NCBI RefSeq assembly: GCF_030766825.1
Contig: NZ_JASFDV010000044.1
Coordinates: forward strand, 1 to 52,749
Length of the DNA: 52,749 bases
Direction: 5' to 3'
From: Nocardiopsis sp. CC223A
GTDB taxonomy: Bacteria; Actinomycetota; Actinomycetes; Streptosporangiales; Streptosporangiaceae
The notes beneath the pieces were generated by a model. That model worked only from the letters and a program-made list of their open reading frames with translations. It searched no databases and was not told the origin of the DNA. A program made the position numbers and the translations under genes. How positions within the stretch are numbered: the stretch's first letter is position 1; each line of letters opens with the position of its first letter. Positions 16,508 through 25,319 of this stretch are shown here, piece by piece.

Positions 16508-17140
16508 ATGAACTTCGGGGAGTCGCGGAGGCCATCGCCTTCGCGGCCTGCGGGGCGTGCGGGGGAACGCAGTGGGCCCCCGCGTTTCCGGCGTTGGTTA
16601 TGGCCTACGAACACCCATGGCGGAGACCGAGGTGCCGCGCTGACCGAAACCGCGGCCGTACTCATCCTCATTGCCGCCGTCATGGTCGCGGTGTATCAGC
16701 TGGAGCTGAGCAAGACCTTCAACGATGGTGTGCGGCAGATGGTGTGCCTGGTGCGTGGGCCTTCCTGTGGGGAGACCTGGACCGAAGCCGATCGGCCGGA
16801 GGAGCCCGAAGCATACGAGTGGGGCCAGGGCAACCCGAACCGGCTCGACAACCAGAACATCGCCCGGACCCTCGCCGAGGGCTACGACTGGCGCGATGCC
16901 GAATGGCAGTGCCTGAGCAACCTCTGGGGTGCGATGTCCCACTGGGACCACACGGTCACCGACTCGGAGACCGGGGCGATCGGCATTTCGGGGTTCGTGC
17001 CGGGAACGCACGGCAGCCTGCCGTCCGGATTCCGCGAAAGCGCCCAGACCCAGATCGAGTGGGGGCTCGGGCATATCAGGGACACCCACGGGACCCCGTG
17101 TGTGGCCTGGTCCTACTGGCAGGGCAGCGGCTCCTACTGA
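16508..17140 (+). CDS. Flp-like pilin N-terminus fused to a lysozyme-like (Apf-type) domain lacking the catalytic Glu
   Basis: A 210-residue protein (ATG 16508; TTG 16490 with GGAG 6 bases upstream is a good alternative start). Residues 40-68 are DRG^AALTE plus a long hydrophobic helix, the class III prepilin layout with Glu at +5. Residues about 128-210 match the aggregation-promoting-factor/transglycosylase-like fold: a first Trp/Cys helix, GAIGI, TQIEWGLGHI, and a terminal CVAWSYWQ-Y block. Where active members have Glu-Ser-Gly-Trp, this protein has Met-Ser-His-Trp (143-146), so the general acid is replaced. It may bind rather than cut peptidoglycan. Composition returns to GC-rich here, unlike the two preceding genes. 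Confidence 0.75.
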   Translation: MNFGESRRPSPSRPAGRAGERSGPPRFRRWLWPTNTHGGDRGAALTETAAVLILIAAVMVAVYQLELSKTFNDGVRQMVCLVRGPSCGETWTEADRPEEPEAYEWGQGNPNRLDNQNIARTLAEGYDWRDAEWQCLSNLWGAMSHWDHTVTDSETGAIGISGFVPGTHGSLPSGFRESAQTQIEWGLGHIRDTHGTPCVAWSYWQGSGSY

Positions 17141-17929
17141 TGGGTTCCGGCCCGGGCCCGGCCGCCACCGCCACCGCGGCGGCACCCTCACCGGTCCCAC
17201 CTGATCGCAGCGGCGATGGGGATCAGTGCGCTTTCAGCACGGCGAGCAGGTCGGCCCACCCGGTGCTGGTATAGGCCAGGTGCCCGAGGTCGCGGGCGCC
17301 CTCATCCGCCCTTACACGGCCGGCCTCGCCCTCCCCCGGCCCCGCACCCCGGAACCCGTCCCACCTCCGGACGAGTTCGCCGACCTCACCGCCCTCATCC
17401 GCGACCACCTCACCCTGTACACCTGACCGCCCCCACCGGCCGCACCCCTTCCTCTTCCTCGGAGTCGGCGGTGTTCCTCCACCGCCCTCCGGCCAGGACC
17501 ACGTATCGGTGGTGCACCACGACACGTCCAGCCCGGCGACGACGCGGGAGACGGCGAAGTGGTCGATGACCGTGTCCTCCGGCACCCGCGGCATACCGCC
17601 GTGTGAGAACCTCACCCGCTCGGACGCCGCCCGACCGCACGCACCGCACCGCCGGCGGCGCATCCGGATCAACGGTGTCATGGGCCGGCGGCTGAAGGGC
17701 TCAAGCGCGAGTCGGCACACGGCCGCACCACGGAGGACGACCTCGCTTCCGCATCCGCGCACCGCCCCGGCGTGGCTCGCGACCGACCACCGGCGGATCC
17801 CGGCCCAGGACGCGAGAGATCCCGTGGACGGCTCCCCCCCCTACCGCGGCGGATCACGATCTCCCCGCGACCCTTGACCGCCGACGACCATAGCGCCGTC
17901 ACACCACACCCTTCCGAACTCGGATGTCG
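17141..17929. other. Region of gene remnants
   Basis: No intact gene in 789 bases. Besides the DUF397 tail (17223-17288, minus), the plus strand at about 17289-17426 encodes a protein-like C-terminus (GALIRPYTAGLALPRP ... DEFADLTALIRDHLTLYT) that has no proper start. A minus-strand stretch near 17500-17600 (PEDTVIDHFAVSRVVAGLDVSW) also looks like a fragment. These pieces abut in opposite directions, as expected of deletion scars. Confidence 0.45.
17223..17288 (-). pseudogene. C-terminal remnant of a DUF397 protein
   Basis: The last 21 codons before a TGA read LGHLAYTSTGWADLLAVLKAH, which fits the end of DUF397 proteins (LxFTxxxWxxLLxxLK). The rest of the domain, including its WRKSS-type start, is missing. 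DUF397 proteins usually sit beside an XRE-type regulator; none is left here. Confidence 0.45.
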
Positions 17930-20029
17930 CTACGACGCCATGGCACCACCGAGCGCTTCCCAACATCCCTCGGCCTGAGCCTGCACGAAGCCCCGCAGGT
18001 CGATATCCATGGTGCTCACGGTGCTGTCATCGAAAGAAATGTGACGCTCATAACGATCGCCGCCCGCGCCGGAGGCCGCCGGCAGCCCCTTCAGGGCAAA
18101 TTCACTCATCTCATGAAAGACCCCGGCACCCACGAAGAGGGCCGCCAGGGCGATCACGAGCGCACCGGGGACGAAAAGCAGCCACCCCCATCCCATGGAG
18201 GGGTCCTCATTCGGGTAGAAGGTTCCCTCAGGGTTGACCCAGCCGTACAGCAGCTCCCAGAGTCCGCGTTCCAGAGCCACAGCGGCGATGGCGATGCCGA
18301 TGAGGATCCCGTTCCGGACAGGTCTTCTGCCGATCACTTTCCGCTTGTACTCACGGGCCCCGTCGGACAGCGCCTCGTGGAGGAACAGGATCCGCCACAG
18401 AGCCCGGGTGGCGACCGCCACCGGCGCCCTCACCCGTTCGTCCGCCCGCAGGATCCCCTGGGCCACCCGGGACCGCCGTGGGCCGTCGGGCAGCCTCTCG
18501 ACCGCCCACCGGCCCACGGCCTCCGCGTCGAAGCGGCCGTCGGACCCGCTGGATTCCACCAGGAACGCGGTCGCCGGGCCGACGAGAGCGCGCCGTCGGT
18601 AGTTCCTGAGCTCCTGTTCCCGGATGTCGGCGAAGCCGGACAGTGCGTCCCATGCCCACTGGTGGTACCGGTACCGGACGGGCTCCGCCGACTCGATCAG
18701 CCCGCGGAGCGCGACGTACCGCTCGCACGCCTTCCCCGGGGGACAGCCGTGCTCCGCGTCGACACAGTGGTGCAAGGAGAAGACCGACAGGATCCGGTCA
18801 TCGACGGCCGCCAGGATCCGGGAGTCGACGTTGTTCCACCTCGCCCCGCTCCACCGCTCGCTTCCCTGGAACATCCGGGTCACGGAGCCCAGGGACATGT
18901 CATGCTTGCGGAAGCAGGGCGGCAGGTCCGGGCGCAGGACCGCGATGACCCAGGCCACCTCGACGTCCGTGGAAACCCCCTCACCGAGGGCGCGGATCAC
19001 TTCCGGTTCCTCGGCCGACCAGCGGATGAGGGCCTGCCGGTGCGCCGCGGACTCCAGCATGTCGACGGCGGCGTTCCAGTTCAACTGCATGGCCTCGGCC
19101 AGAGCTCCCGCAGTGGTGAGCTCCTGGCCCGCGAAGCGGAAGGGGGCCCTCCCCGGTTCCGGAAGACGCGAGGGCACCTGTCCCCCGCCGACGGCGCGGC
19201 TGCGTTCGTACAGTTCCCCGGGGTCCGGGCGTCCCCCCTCGTCGCCGTACCCCAACAGGGTCGCAAGGAGCGCACGAGCGTCCGGCCGATGCCCCGGCTC
19301 CTTGGCCAGGCACCTCCGCACGGTCACGGACAGCTCCTCGGGCACACCCGCCAGATCCGGTTCGCCGTCGAGTACGCGGTGCAGCACCGCGGCCTGATGG
19401 GGGCCGCCGAACGCCTCCCTCCCCGTGGCCGCGAAGGCGATGGTCGCTCCCCAGGCGAACACGTCGATCGCCGGCGTGACCTGCTCGCCCCGTAACTGTT
19501 CCGGAGCCATGTAAGCGGGGGTGCCGATCAGCCCGCTGGCGGTCGCCCCCGCCCCGTCCAGGGCCCGCGCGATCCCGAAGTCGATGACTCTCGCCCCGTC
19601 CGGAGCGATGATGATGTTCTCGGGCTTGAAATCGCGGTGCACCACCCCTGCCGCATGGATCGCGGACAGCGCGGTGGCCGTGTGCACCGCCAGCCTGTAC
19701 AGGTCGCTCCCCGTACGCGGCCCCTGTTCTCGGACCGACCGCAGGAGATGGGTGCCCTGAACGTATTCGCTGAGGATCCAGGGCGGGTCGCCATGAGGGT
19801 CGGCGTCGATCACCTGGGCTGTGCAGAACGAGGACACCCTGCGGGCCAGATGAACCTCCCGCGCGAAGCGCTCACGGAATTCGGGATCCTGTCCGTGCCT
19901 GCTGTGGAGCACCTTGACCGCGGCGAGGGAGCCCGACGGGTGCTCCCCCAGAAAGACGGTTCCGAACCCGCCGGAACCCAGTTCGCTCACGAGTCGGTGC
20001 TCACCCACCGTGTCACCGACACCTACCAT
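17930..20029 (-). CDS. Ser/Thr protein kinase with Cys/His-containing central domain and C-terminal membrane helices
   Basis: A 699-residue kinase. The start is ATG 20029, preceded by GAGGAGGGG; the frame is open further upstream without coding character. The kinase domain is canonical: GSGGFGTVFLGE (18-29), Lys39, HRDFKPEN (131-138), DFG at 150-152, APE at 175-177. The central domain (about 295-445) is shared with the kinase at 8159-10336: APFRFAGQEL, ALAEAMQLNW, then HHC (420-422) and C-x5-C (429-435) with ERY. Two hydrophobic segments near the C-terminus (about 555-575 and 600-625) form a membrane hairpin around a short acidic outside loop, followed by a cytoplasmic tail. The two kinases are paralogues. 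The stimulus and targets are unknown. Confidence 0.92.
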   Translation of the reverse strand: MVGVGDTVGEHRLVSELGSGGFGTVFLGEHPSGSLAAVKVLHSRHGQDPEFRERFAREVHLARRVSSFCTAQVIDADPHGDPPWILSEYVQGTHLLRSVREQGPRTGSDLYRLAVHTATALSAIHAAGVVHRDFKPENIIIAPDGARVIDFGIARALDGAGATASGLIGTPAYMAPEQLRGEQVTPAIDVFAWGATIAFAATGREAFGGPHQAAVLHRVLDGEPDLAGVPEELSVTVRRCLAKEPGHRPDARALLATLLGYGDEGGRPDPGELYERSRAVGGGQVPSRLPEPGRAPFRFAGQELTTAGALAEAMQLNWNAAVDMLESAAHRQALIRWSAEEPEVIRALGEGVSTDVEVAWVIAVLRPDLPPCFRKHDMSLGSVTRMFQGSERWSGARWNNVDSRILAAVDDRILSVFSLHHCVDAEHGCPPGKACERYVALRGLIESAEPVRYRYHQWAWDALSGFADIREQELRNYRRRALVGPATAFLVESSGSDGRFDAEAVGRWAVERLPDGPRRSRVAQGILRADERVRAPVAVATRALWRILFLHEALSDGAREYKRKVIGRRPVRNGILIGIAIAAVALERGLWELLYGWVNPEGTFYPNEDPSMGWGWLLFVPGALVIALAALFVGAGVFHEMSEFALKGLPAASGAGGDRYERHISFDDSTVSTMDIDLRGFVQAQAEGCWEALGGAMAS

Positions 20030-20449
20030 GTCCCGTCCCCTCCTCGCGTTCGCGCGCCGGGGAGGGTCTCGCGTGTCCGCTCGGGCAGCGGCTCCCGGCC
20101 AGGCGGCGGGGCCGTCCCGCACCGGGGAAGGGGCGGTCATCAGGGGGATACGTCATCGGTTCCGTGGAGTCCCGGCCGACCGGGCGGACCCCACACCTCC
20201 TCACCAGGGGGATCGCGTTCTCGGTGCAAGAGCGGGCATATCCGCCCCCATTGGTGGATACCCGCCGCCCGCGAGAACAGACCACGCGAAGGACACCGGA
20301 GCCACGGCGGTACGGGGCCGCAAGGATGTGCCCGTGGGAGGCGGGGCCGTGCTCGGGCCGGGCCCCGTATCCGGTCCTGCCCTCGGACGGCCCGGAGGTC
20401 GGCCACCTCGTGCAGGTACCGGCCGGTGGCCGAGGCCCGGTCCCCGGAG

Positions 20450-21002
20450 AGGTCGGCCGGCGGCGCCGGGTGAGGGGCGAAGCACCGGTAGAAGGCGAAC
20501 TCGGCGGTGAAGGTCCGGCATTAAGGTCCGGCATTTGGGTCCGGGAGCCGGGTCGGTGGTGTTCTTGCCGGTCATGCGGGTGGTGCTCCCCTGATGTGAC
20601 TCTGCCTGTCGAACCAGACATGACGGGATGTTTCATCCAACTGACGGAGAGGGATCCGTCCCACGGCGCCGGGGGACCGGCGTTGCACGCCCACGGTGTG
20701 CGCTTCAGGTCGCCGGTCCCGTCGGCCGCCGGGAAGGCCCGGTCGTCGGCCGGGTGGTCGGGCACGTGGTCGCGGATGTCGTCACGGACGGCGGCGGCGC
20801 CCCACCCGGCGCGGCCCAGCAGGTGTTGCGGCCCGTCGGGGGTGGTGCCCCCCGACGGGTTCGGCGATGGTCCGGCGGTTCTTGCGCGGCAGGTCCGCCA
20901 ACGGTCCGAGCACCGGTCCGCGTGCCCGACGCCGGGGTTCGGCCCTGGTGGACCGGCCCTGGTGGACCGGCCCGCGATGCGGCCCGTCATCTGATCGAAC
21001 AT
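20450..21002 (-). pseudogene. IS701-type transposase relic
   Basis: Fragments of a transposase on the minus strand in more than one frame. From 21002: MFDQMTGRIAGR, then in another frame RAEPRRRARGPVLGPLADLPRKN, then TTPDGPQHLLGRAGW and AVRDDIRDHV, then DGTGDLK at about 20705-20725. The order and spacing match IS701-family proteins (TPDGMQHLLGR, AVRDDVR, DETGDLKKG). About 190 bases later a C-terminal piece (AEFAFYRCFAPHPAP, about 20455-20520) matches the ELAYYRCY-type segment. The catalytic centre between them is deleted, and the first DDE Asp lies in altered sequence (Asp-Gly-Thr-Gly-Asp in place of Asp-Glu-Thr-Gly-Asp). No terminal repeats were identified. The rest of 20030-21191 shows no gene. 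Confidence 0.7.
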
Positions 21003-21191
21003 CTGCTGCCGGCGGGAGGGCGCTACGCAGGGGCCCGCGGCCACCGCTCGATCTTCGTTCGTCCGCACGGCCCACGATGATCGGCGGTGGCCGCTGCGGT
21101 GTGCCGCCGGCCCGGCGGCCGATCCCGTTTCCTCGTCGCCGACCCGGCGCGGCGGAACCGCGGGCCGAGCCGTCGCGGTGCGGGCCCTGGA

Positions 21192-22403
21192 TCACACCTG
21201 TGATCCGGCCTCCTCCTGGGACGCCGTCCAGGTCCGCGCGGGCCCCCGCAGCGCCCACGCGGCCGCCGCCGCGACGACCAGGACGAGGGCTGCGGCGATG
21301 TAGGGGGCCGACGGCGCGAACTGCTGGAACAGCCACCCGCCGAGCACCGGACCGACGACCCTGGCCCCGGCGTTGACGGACTGCGACACCCCGAACATCA
21401 CACCCTGCCGGTCCTGGGGCGTCACCCGGGAGATCGCCGCCATGGTGGACGGGGCGTTGGTGGCGTTCCCGGCCGCGACGAGGGCGGCGGGCAGCGCCAC
21501 GTACCACCAGTCCTGCGCGAGGGGCACCAGTGCCGCCCCGAGGGCGAGGATCAGAGCGCCGACGGCCATGAGCGTGACCTCCCCGACCCTGCTCGACAGC
21601 CAGCGTGTGGCGGTGAGCTGGACGAGGACGATGAGCACCCCGACGTACATGAACAGCACCCCGTTCTCCACCGGCCCGAAACCCAGTCTGTCGGCGGTGA
21701 AGAGCGGGAACTGGGAGTCGATCATGGAGAAGCCCACCATGACGGCGCCGGAGACGGCGAGCAACGGCACCAGGCCCGGGATCGCGCGGGCCTCGGCCGG
21801 TCGCATCCCCTCACGCGCGGCCCCTCCCTGGCGGGGCAGCGCGGCCAGTGCCCAGACGATGTTGGCGGCGCACAGCACCGCGGCCGCGAAGAAGGGCCAG
21901 CGTTCGTCTCCCAGGGCCACGAGCAGGGACGCGATTCCGGGGCCGAGCACGATCCCGAGGCCGATCCCGGCACCGACGACCGCCATGCCGCCGGCCCGGC
22001 GTTCGGCGGGCAGGACGTCGGCCACGACGCCCTGCGCGGCGGCGGTGCTCGCGGCGCACGCACCGGAGAGGATCCGGCCGGCGAACACCGCGATGAGCGA
22101 CCCGGCCAGGCCCATGGCGAGGTAGGCGACGAGTCCGCCCGCGGCGGTGGCCGCGATGACGGGGCCGCGCCCCCAGCGGTCCGACGCGCGTCCGACCACC
22201 GGTGCCAGCAGGAGCTGTGCCAGGGAGTAGACGGCGACGAGCACACCGATCGTGCCCGGTGAGGCGCTGAATTCACGTGCGTACGTCGGCAGGATCGGGA
22301 CCACCATCCCGAAGCCGATCATGTCGACGAACACGGTGATGAAGACGGCTCCGAGCGCGCGTTTGCGGTGGATCTCTTCACTCATCTTATCTGTCACACC
22401 CAT
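21192..22403 (-). CDS. MFS multidrug-type exporter (DHA1, 12 TMS)
   Basis: A 403-residue proton-driven exporter. Helix 1 and motif A are typical: FITVFVDMIGFGMVVPILP near the start (the TetA/DHA1 signature) and GRASDRWGRGPVI (about 71-83) in loop 2-3; motif C-like glycine-rich helix 5 reads VGAGIGLGIVLGPGIA. About 12 hydrophobic helices are visible. The start is ambiguous between ATG 22403 and ATG 22385; neither has a strong ribosome binding site. A TTGACG-17-TATATC promoter lies 137 bases upstream. It is divergent from the reductase-ligase fusion gene, so it may export that enzyme's product or protect the host from it; this is inference from context. Confidence 0.9.
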   Translation of the reverse strand: MGVTDKMSEEIHRKRALGAVFITVFVDMIGFGMVVPILPTYAREFSASPGTIGVLVAVYSLAQLLLAPVVGRASDRWGRGPVIAATAAGGLVAYLAMGLAGSLIAVFAGRILSGACAASTAAAQGVVADVLPAERRAGGMAVVGAGIGLGIVLGPGIASLLVALGDERWPFFAAAVLCAANIVWALAALPRQGGAAREGMRPAEARAIPGLVPLLAVSGAVMVGFSMIDSQFPLFTADRLGFGPVENGVLFMYVGVLIVLVQLTATRWLSSRVGEVTLMAVGALILALGAALVPLAQDWWYVALPAALVAAGNATNAPSTMAAISRVTPQDRQGVMFGVSQSVNAGARVVGPVLGGWLFQQFAPSAPYIAAALVLVVAAAAAWALRGPARTWTASQEEAGSQV

Positions 22404-22539
22404 CCGGAACCGCGAACCGTCGAACGAAAAAGGCAGAGTTTTCCCCGCGCCCGGGGCCTGTGCTCCACCCGAATACCGAGGACCCTACACACATCTCGGC
22501 CCACGGGCCAGAGCCGGAGCCGACCAACCAGGTGGCGAG

Positions 22540-22568
22540 ATATAGAGCACCATCGCATTACGCGTCAA
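22540..22568 (-). promoter_or_regulatory. Promoter of the MFS exporter gene
   Basis: On the minus strand TTGACG (22563-22568) and TATATC (22540-22545) are 17 bases apart, close to the main-sigma consensus, giving an mRNA leader of about 130 bases. Confidence 0.5.
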
Positions 22569-22639
22569 GACCTCTTTCGCAGCCCACCCACCGCCTGTAC
22601 ATGAAATCCCTGATCAGAGACTTCGAAGCGGTGAAAAAA

Positions 22640-22667
22640 TTGACAGAAAAGAATTCGTTCCTAACAT
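22640..22667 (+). promoter_or_regulatory. Consensus promoter for a leaderless reductase-ligase mRNA
   Basis: A perfect -35 TTGACA (22640-22645), a 16-base spacer and a -10 TAACAT (22662-22667). The ATG of the gene is at 22674, only 7 bases past the -10, exactly where transcription should begin. This explains why the gene has no ribosome binding site: the mRNA is probably leaderless. Confidence 0.75.
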
Positions 22668-22673
22668 GTCACC

Positions 22674-25256
22674 ATGCCACAACCCCCTATCACCAGCACC
22701 CGAAAAAGGCATCGCATAGCGATCGTCGGAGCGACCGGACACCTCGGACGGGAGTTGCTCGGCATCTTGGCCAGCGAATTCCCCGATGCGGATTTCGTCC
22801 TCATGGCCAGGGCCCGATCGGACGATCACCTGCGTGCGCGCATCGGCGAGGCCGTCGCCTGGTCCATCGGCCCGGAGGCCGACAGGGAACGGTCGCGGTT
22901 CATCCCGTTGAGAATCGACCTGTCGCGTTCCGGCCTCGGTCTCGACGATTCCGGCAATGCTCTCCTGAACAGCGTCGACGAGATCTTCTTCCTCGCCTCG
23001 AACATCTCCTTCGCCATGTCCGAGGAGGAGGCCCTGGAGGCCAACGTCCGCACTGTACGGAACTTCCTGGACACCTGTACCGAACTCCGCACTTCAGGAT
23101 GTCCGCGCACCCTGCACTACGTGTCCACCGCCTACGTCGCGACGACGGCGGACGGCGTGGCGTCGCCCTCACCGCCGGACGTGGAAGCGCGATTCAGGAA
23201 CTCCTACGAATACTCGAAAGCACTCGCCGAACAGGAGGTGAGGAACTCCGGAATACCCTTCATGATCTACCGCCCATCGATCATCATCGGATCCTCGCGC
23301 ACGGGAAGAGCGTTCGGCTTCGACACCGTCTACAATTTCGTCCGCGCCTACGCCGACGACCGGCTCCCGTTCGTTCCCGCCGAGCCCGACCACGTTCTCG
23401 ACATCGTCCCATCGGACTATGTCGGCGAGAGCATCGCCGCTTTGGCGCGCACCGGGCAGAACCTCACCTTCCACATCTGCGCGGGTGACAGGGCTCCGAC
23501 CGCCCATGAGCTCTACGAGAACATCAGGCGGACGCTCGTCGGCCACCGGGGCGGACACGGCGTTCCCGAACTGCGGTTCTTCCCGCCCGACCTGATCACG
23601 CGCATGGGAACCGCGCCGCACGGCCTGGCCTCCTCCCGTATGCGGAGTGCTTCCCGACTCATCTCGGCCTACCTGCCGTTCCTGAGCCCGGGGGTCCCCT
23701 CGTTCGACATCACGGCGACGATCCAGGCCACGGGGGTACACCCGCCCTTACTGGAGGACTACGGGGAGCGCGTCTGGTCCTACGCCCTGGACCACGGCTT
23801 CGGCTCCCGTCGGGGACGCGCGGCCTCGTCGGCGACCGCGCCCGCTCCTGCGCGCAGGAGCGGGGCGTCGGCGGCCCGCCGCACCGACCCGACGACTCTC
23901 GACGGGACGCTCGCCCGCACCGCCGAGTGCACGCCCGGGAAGGCGGCGCTCGTCTCCGCGGACGGCACGCTCACCTACGCGGACCTGGAGGCCGGCGTCC
24001 ACGAACGTTCCCGGGCGCTCACCGGACACGGGGTCGGCCCGGGGACCCGGGTGACGCTCACCATGGCGCACGACACCGCCTCCGTCATCACCTACCTCGG
24101 GGCCGTGAGGGCCGGCGCCAACGTGCTCCTGCTCCCCGAGGGGGCGTCCCCGCCCCCGGAGTGGGGGCGAACCGCGGTCCTCACCCCCCGGGGGCGGCCG
24201 TCCGGGCACGACCCCGCCCCCGACCCCGCTCTCGCCGGGGGCACCGCCTTCGCCACCTCCGGCACCACCGGTCGGCCGAAACTCGTCCAGCACACCAGCG
24301 GTTCGTCGGCCATGAGCGGCCGGGCGGCCGCCCGGGCCACGCGTCTGGACGGCTCGGAGCGGATCGCCCTCCTGCTGCCGCTGTTCCACGCGTTCGCCGC
24401 CGGGATCGTCGTCCCCGCCGCCCTTCGGGCGGGTTCCTGCCTGACGCTCCCCCGGGCGGACTGGAGCGGCCTGGAGGCGATGTCCAGGACTCGGGCGACG
24501 CACGCCGTCGGGGTCCCCACGCACTTCCACGGGTTCGTCGAGGAGTGGCGGGAGAGGAGCGCCGACGGCCCGACCGGACTGGACCTGTCGAACTGGGCGG
24601 TCAGCATGTGCGGCGACGACCCGGTCCTGCCCGCGCTGCGCGAGACGTTCGAACGGACCTTCCTACGCCCCATGGCCCAGGGGTACGGGTTGAGCGAGGC
24701 CCTCCTGCTGTGCTTCACGGCCGCCGTCGGCGCCGAAGCCCCCGACTGTGTCGGCCTACCGCTTCCGGGGGTCGGGATCGCCGTCCGCGGTCCCGGGGGA
24801 GAGGCCCTGCCGCTCTACCGCCGGGGCCGTATCTGGGTGAGCGCCCCGACAGCCATGGCCGGGTACGTGGGCCGGGCACCGCACCGTTCCGAGTGGATCG
24901 ACACCGGGGACATCGGCTTCGTGGACGACGCGGGACGCCTCCACGTGAACGGGCGGTTCCTGCGCCAGGAAGGCATCGCGGAGGTGGCCGAGTTCAACGG
25001 CAGGAGCGTCACCAGCCGCGACGTGGAGGACACCCTCCTGCGCTCGGACGGGGTGCGCAGGGCCAAGGTGGTGTTCACCGAGGACACCGCCCACGCCTTC
25101 GTCGTGGCGGAGGCGGACACGCCGGAGTTCGATACCCGGGAGCTGTCCGACGTGCTCGGCGTCCCCACCAGGATCACGGTCGTTCCCTCCCTGGCGGAGA
25201 CGCCGGTGGGCAAGGTCGATCGGAGCGCGTTGCACAGGATGATCACCGCTCCGTGA
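22674..25256 (+). CDS. Thioester-reductase-like SDR fused to an AMP-forming acyl ligase
   Basis: An 860-residue two-domain enzyme. Residues 13-375 form an extended SDR of the thioester reductase/fatty acyl reductase type: GATGHLG (19-25), Ser151 in VSTAYV, and Tyr178-x3-Lys182; such domains reduce acyl thioesters with NADPH to aldehydes or alcohols. A linker (about 376-404) rich in Ala/Pro/Arg leads to an ANL adenylation domain (405-860): TSGTTGRPK (528-536), YGLSEA (671-676), DTGD (743-746) and the catalytic GKVDR lysine (847). Carboxylic acid reductases have the order ligase-carrier-reductase; here the order is reversed and no carrier domain with a phosphopantetheine serine is seen. A CoA ester or a separate carrier could link the steps. 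The mRNA appears leaderless. Confidence 0.88.
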   Translation: MPQPPITSTRKRHRIAIVGATGHLGRELLGILASEFPDADFVLMARARSDDHLRARIGEAVAWSIGPEADRERSRFIPLRIDLSRSGLGLDDSGNALLNSVDEIFFLASNISFAMSEEEALEANVRTVRNFLDTCTELRTSGCPRTLHYVSTAYVATTADGVASPSPPDVEARFRNSYEYSKALAEQEVRNSGIPFMIYRPSIIIGSSRTGRAFGFDTVYNFVRAYADDRLPFVPAEPDHVLDIVPSDYVGESIAALARTGQNLTFHICAGDRAPTAHELYENIRRTLVGHRGGHGVPELRFFPPDLITRMGTAPHGLASSRMRSASRLISAYLPFLSPGVPSFDITATIQATGVHPPLLEDYGERVWSYALDHGFGSRRGRAASSATAPAPARRSGASAARRTDPTTLDGTLARTAECTPGKAALVSADGTLTYADLEAGVHERSRALTGHGVGPGTRVTLTMAHDTASVITYLGAVRAGANVLLLPEGASPPPEWGRTAVLTPRGRPSGHDPAPDPALAGGTAFATSGTTGRPKLVQHTSGSSAMSGRAAARATRLDGSERIALLLPLFHAFAAGIVVPAALRAGSCLTLPRADWSGLEAMSRTRATHAVGVPTHFHGFVEEWRERSADGPTGLDLSNWAVSMCGDDPVLPALRETFERTFLRPMAQGYGLSEALLLCFTAAVGAEAPDCVGLPLPGVGIAVRGPGGEALPLYRRGRIWVSAPTAMAGYVGRAPHRSEWIDTGDIGFVDDAGRLHVNGRFLRQEGIAEVAEFNGRSVTSRDVEDTLLRSDGVRRAKVVFTEDTAHAFVVAEADTPEFDTRELSDVLGVPTRITVVPSLAETPVGKVDRSALHRMITAP

Positions 25257-25287
25257 GCGTTGCCCTCTTTCGGTCCCGAGGCCCGGA

Positions 25288-25319
25288 GCCCGCCGGGCCC
25301 GGTGACGGGTCCGCCGGGC
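25288..25319 (+). terminator. Hairpin after the reductase-ligase gene
   Basis: The arms 25288-25301 and 25306-25319 are complementary at 12 of 14 positions with a 4-base loop, 31 bases past the stop codon. A second perfect 16-base palindrome (25488-25503) could serve the convergent helicase-nuclease gene. Confidence 0.5.

Noticed and set aside
22674..25256. An OleD-OleC type fusion for beta-lactone or olefin synthesis
   Set aside because: The N-terminal half has thioester-reductase features (DLS, STAYV, RPS-x-I-x-G-SSRTG) rather than the OleD pattern, and no thiolase gene is nearby.
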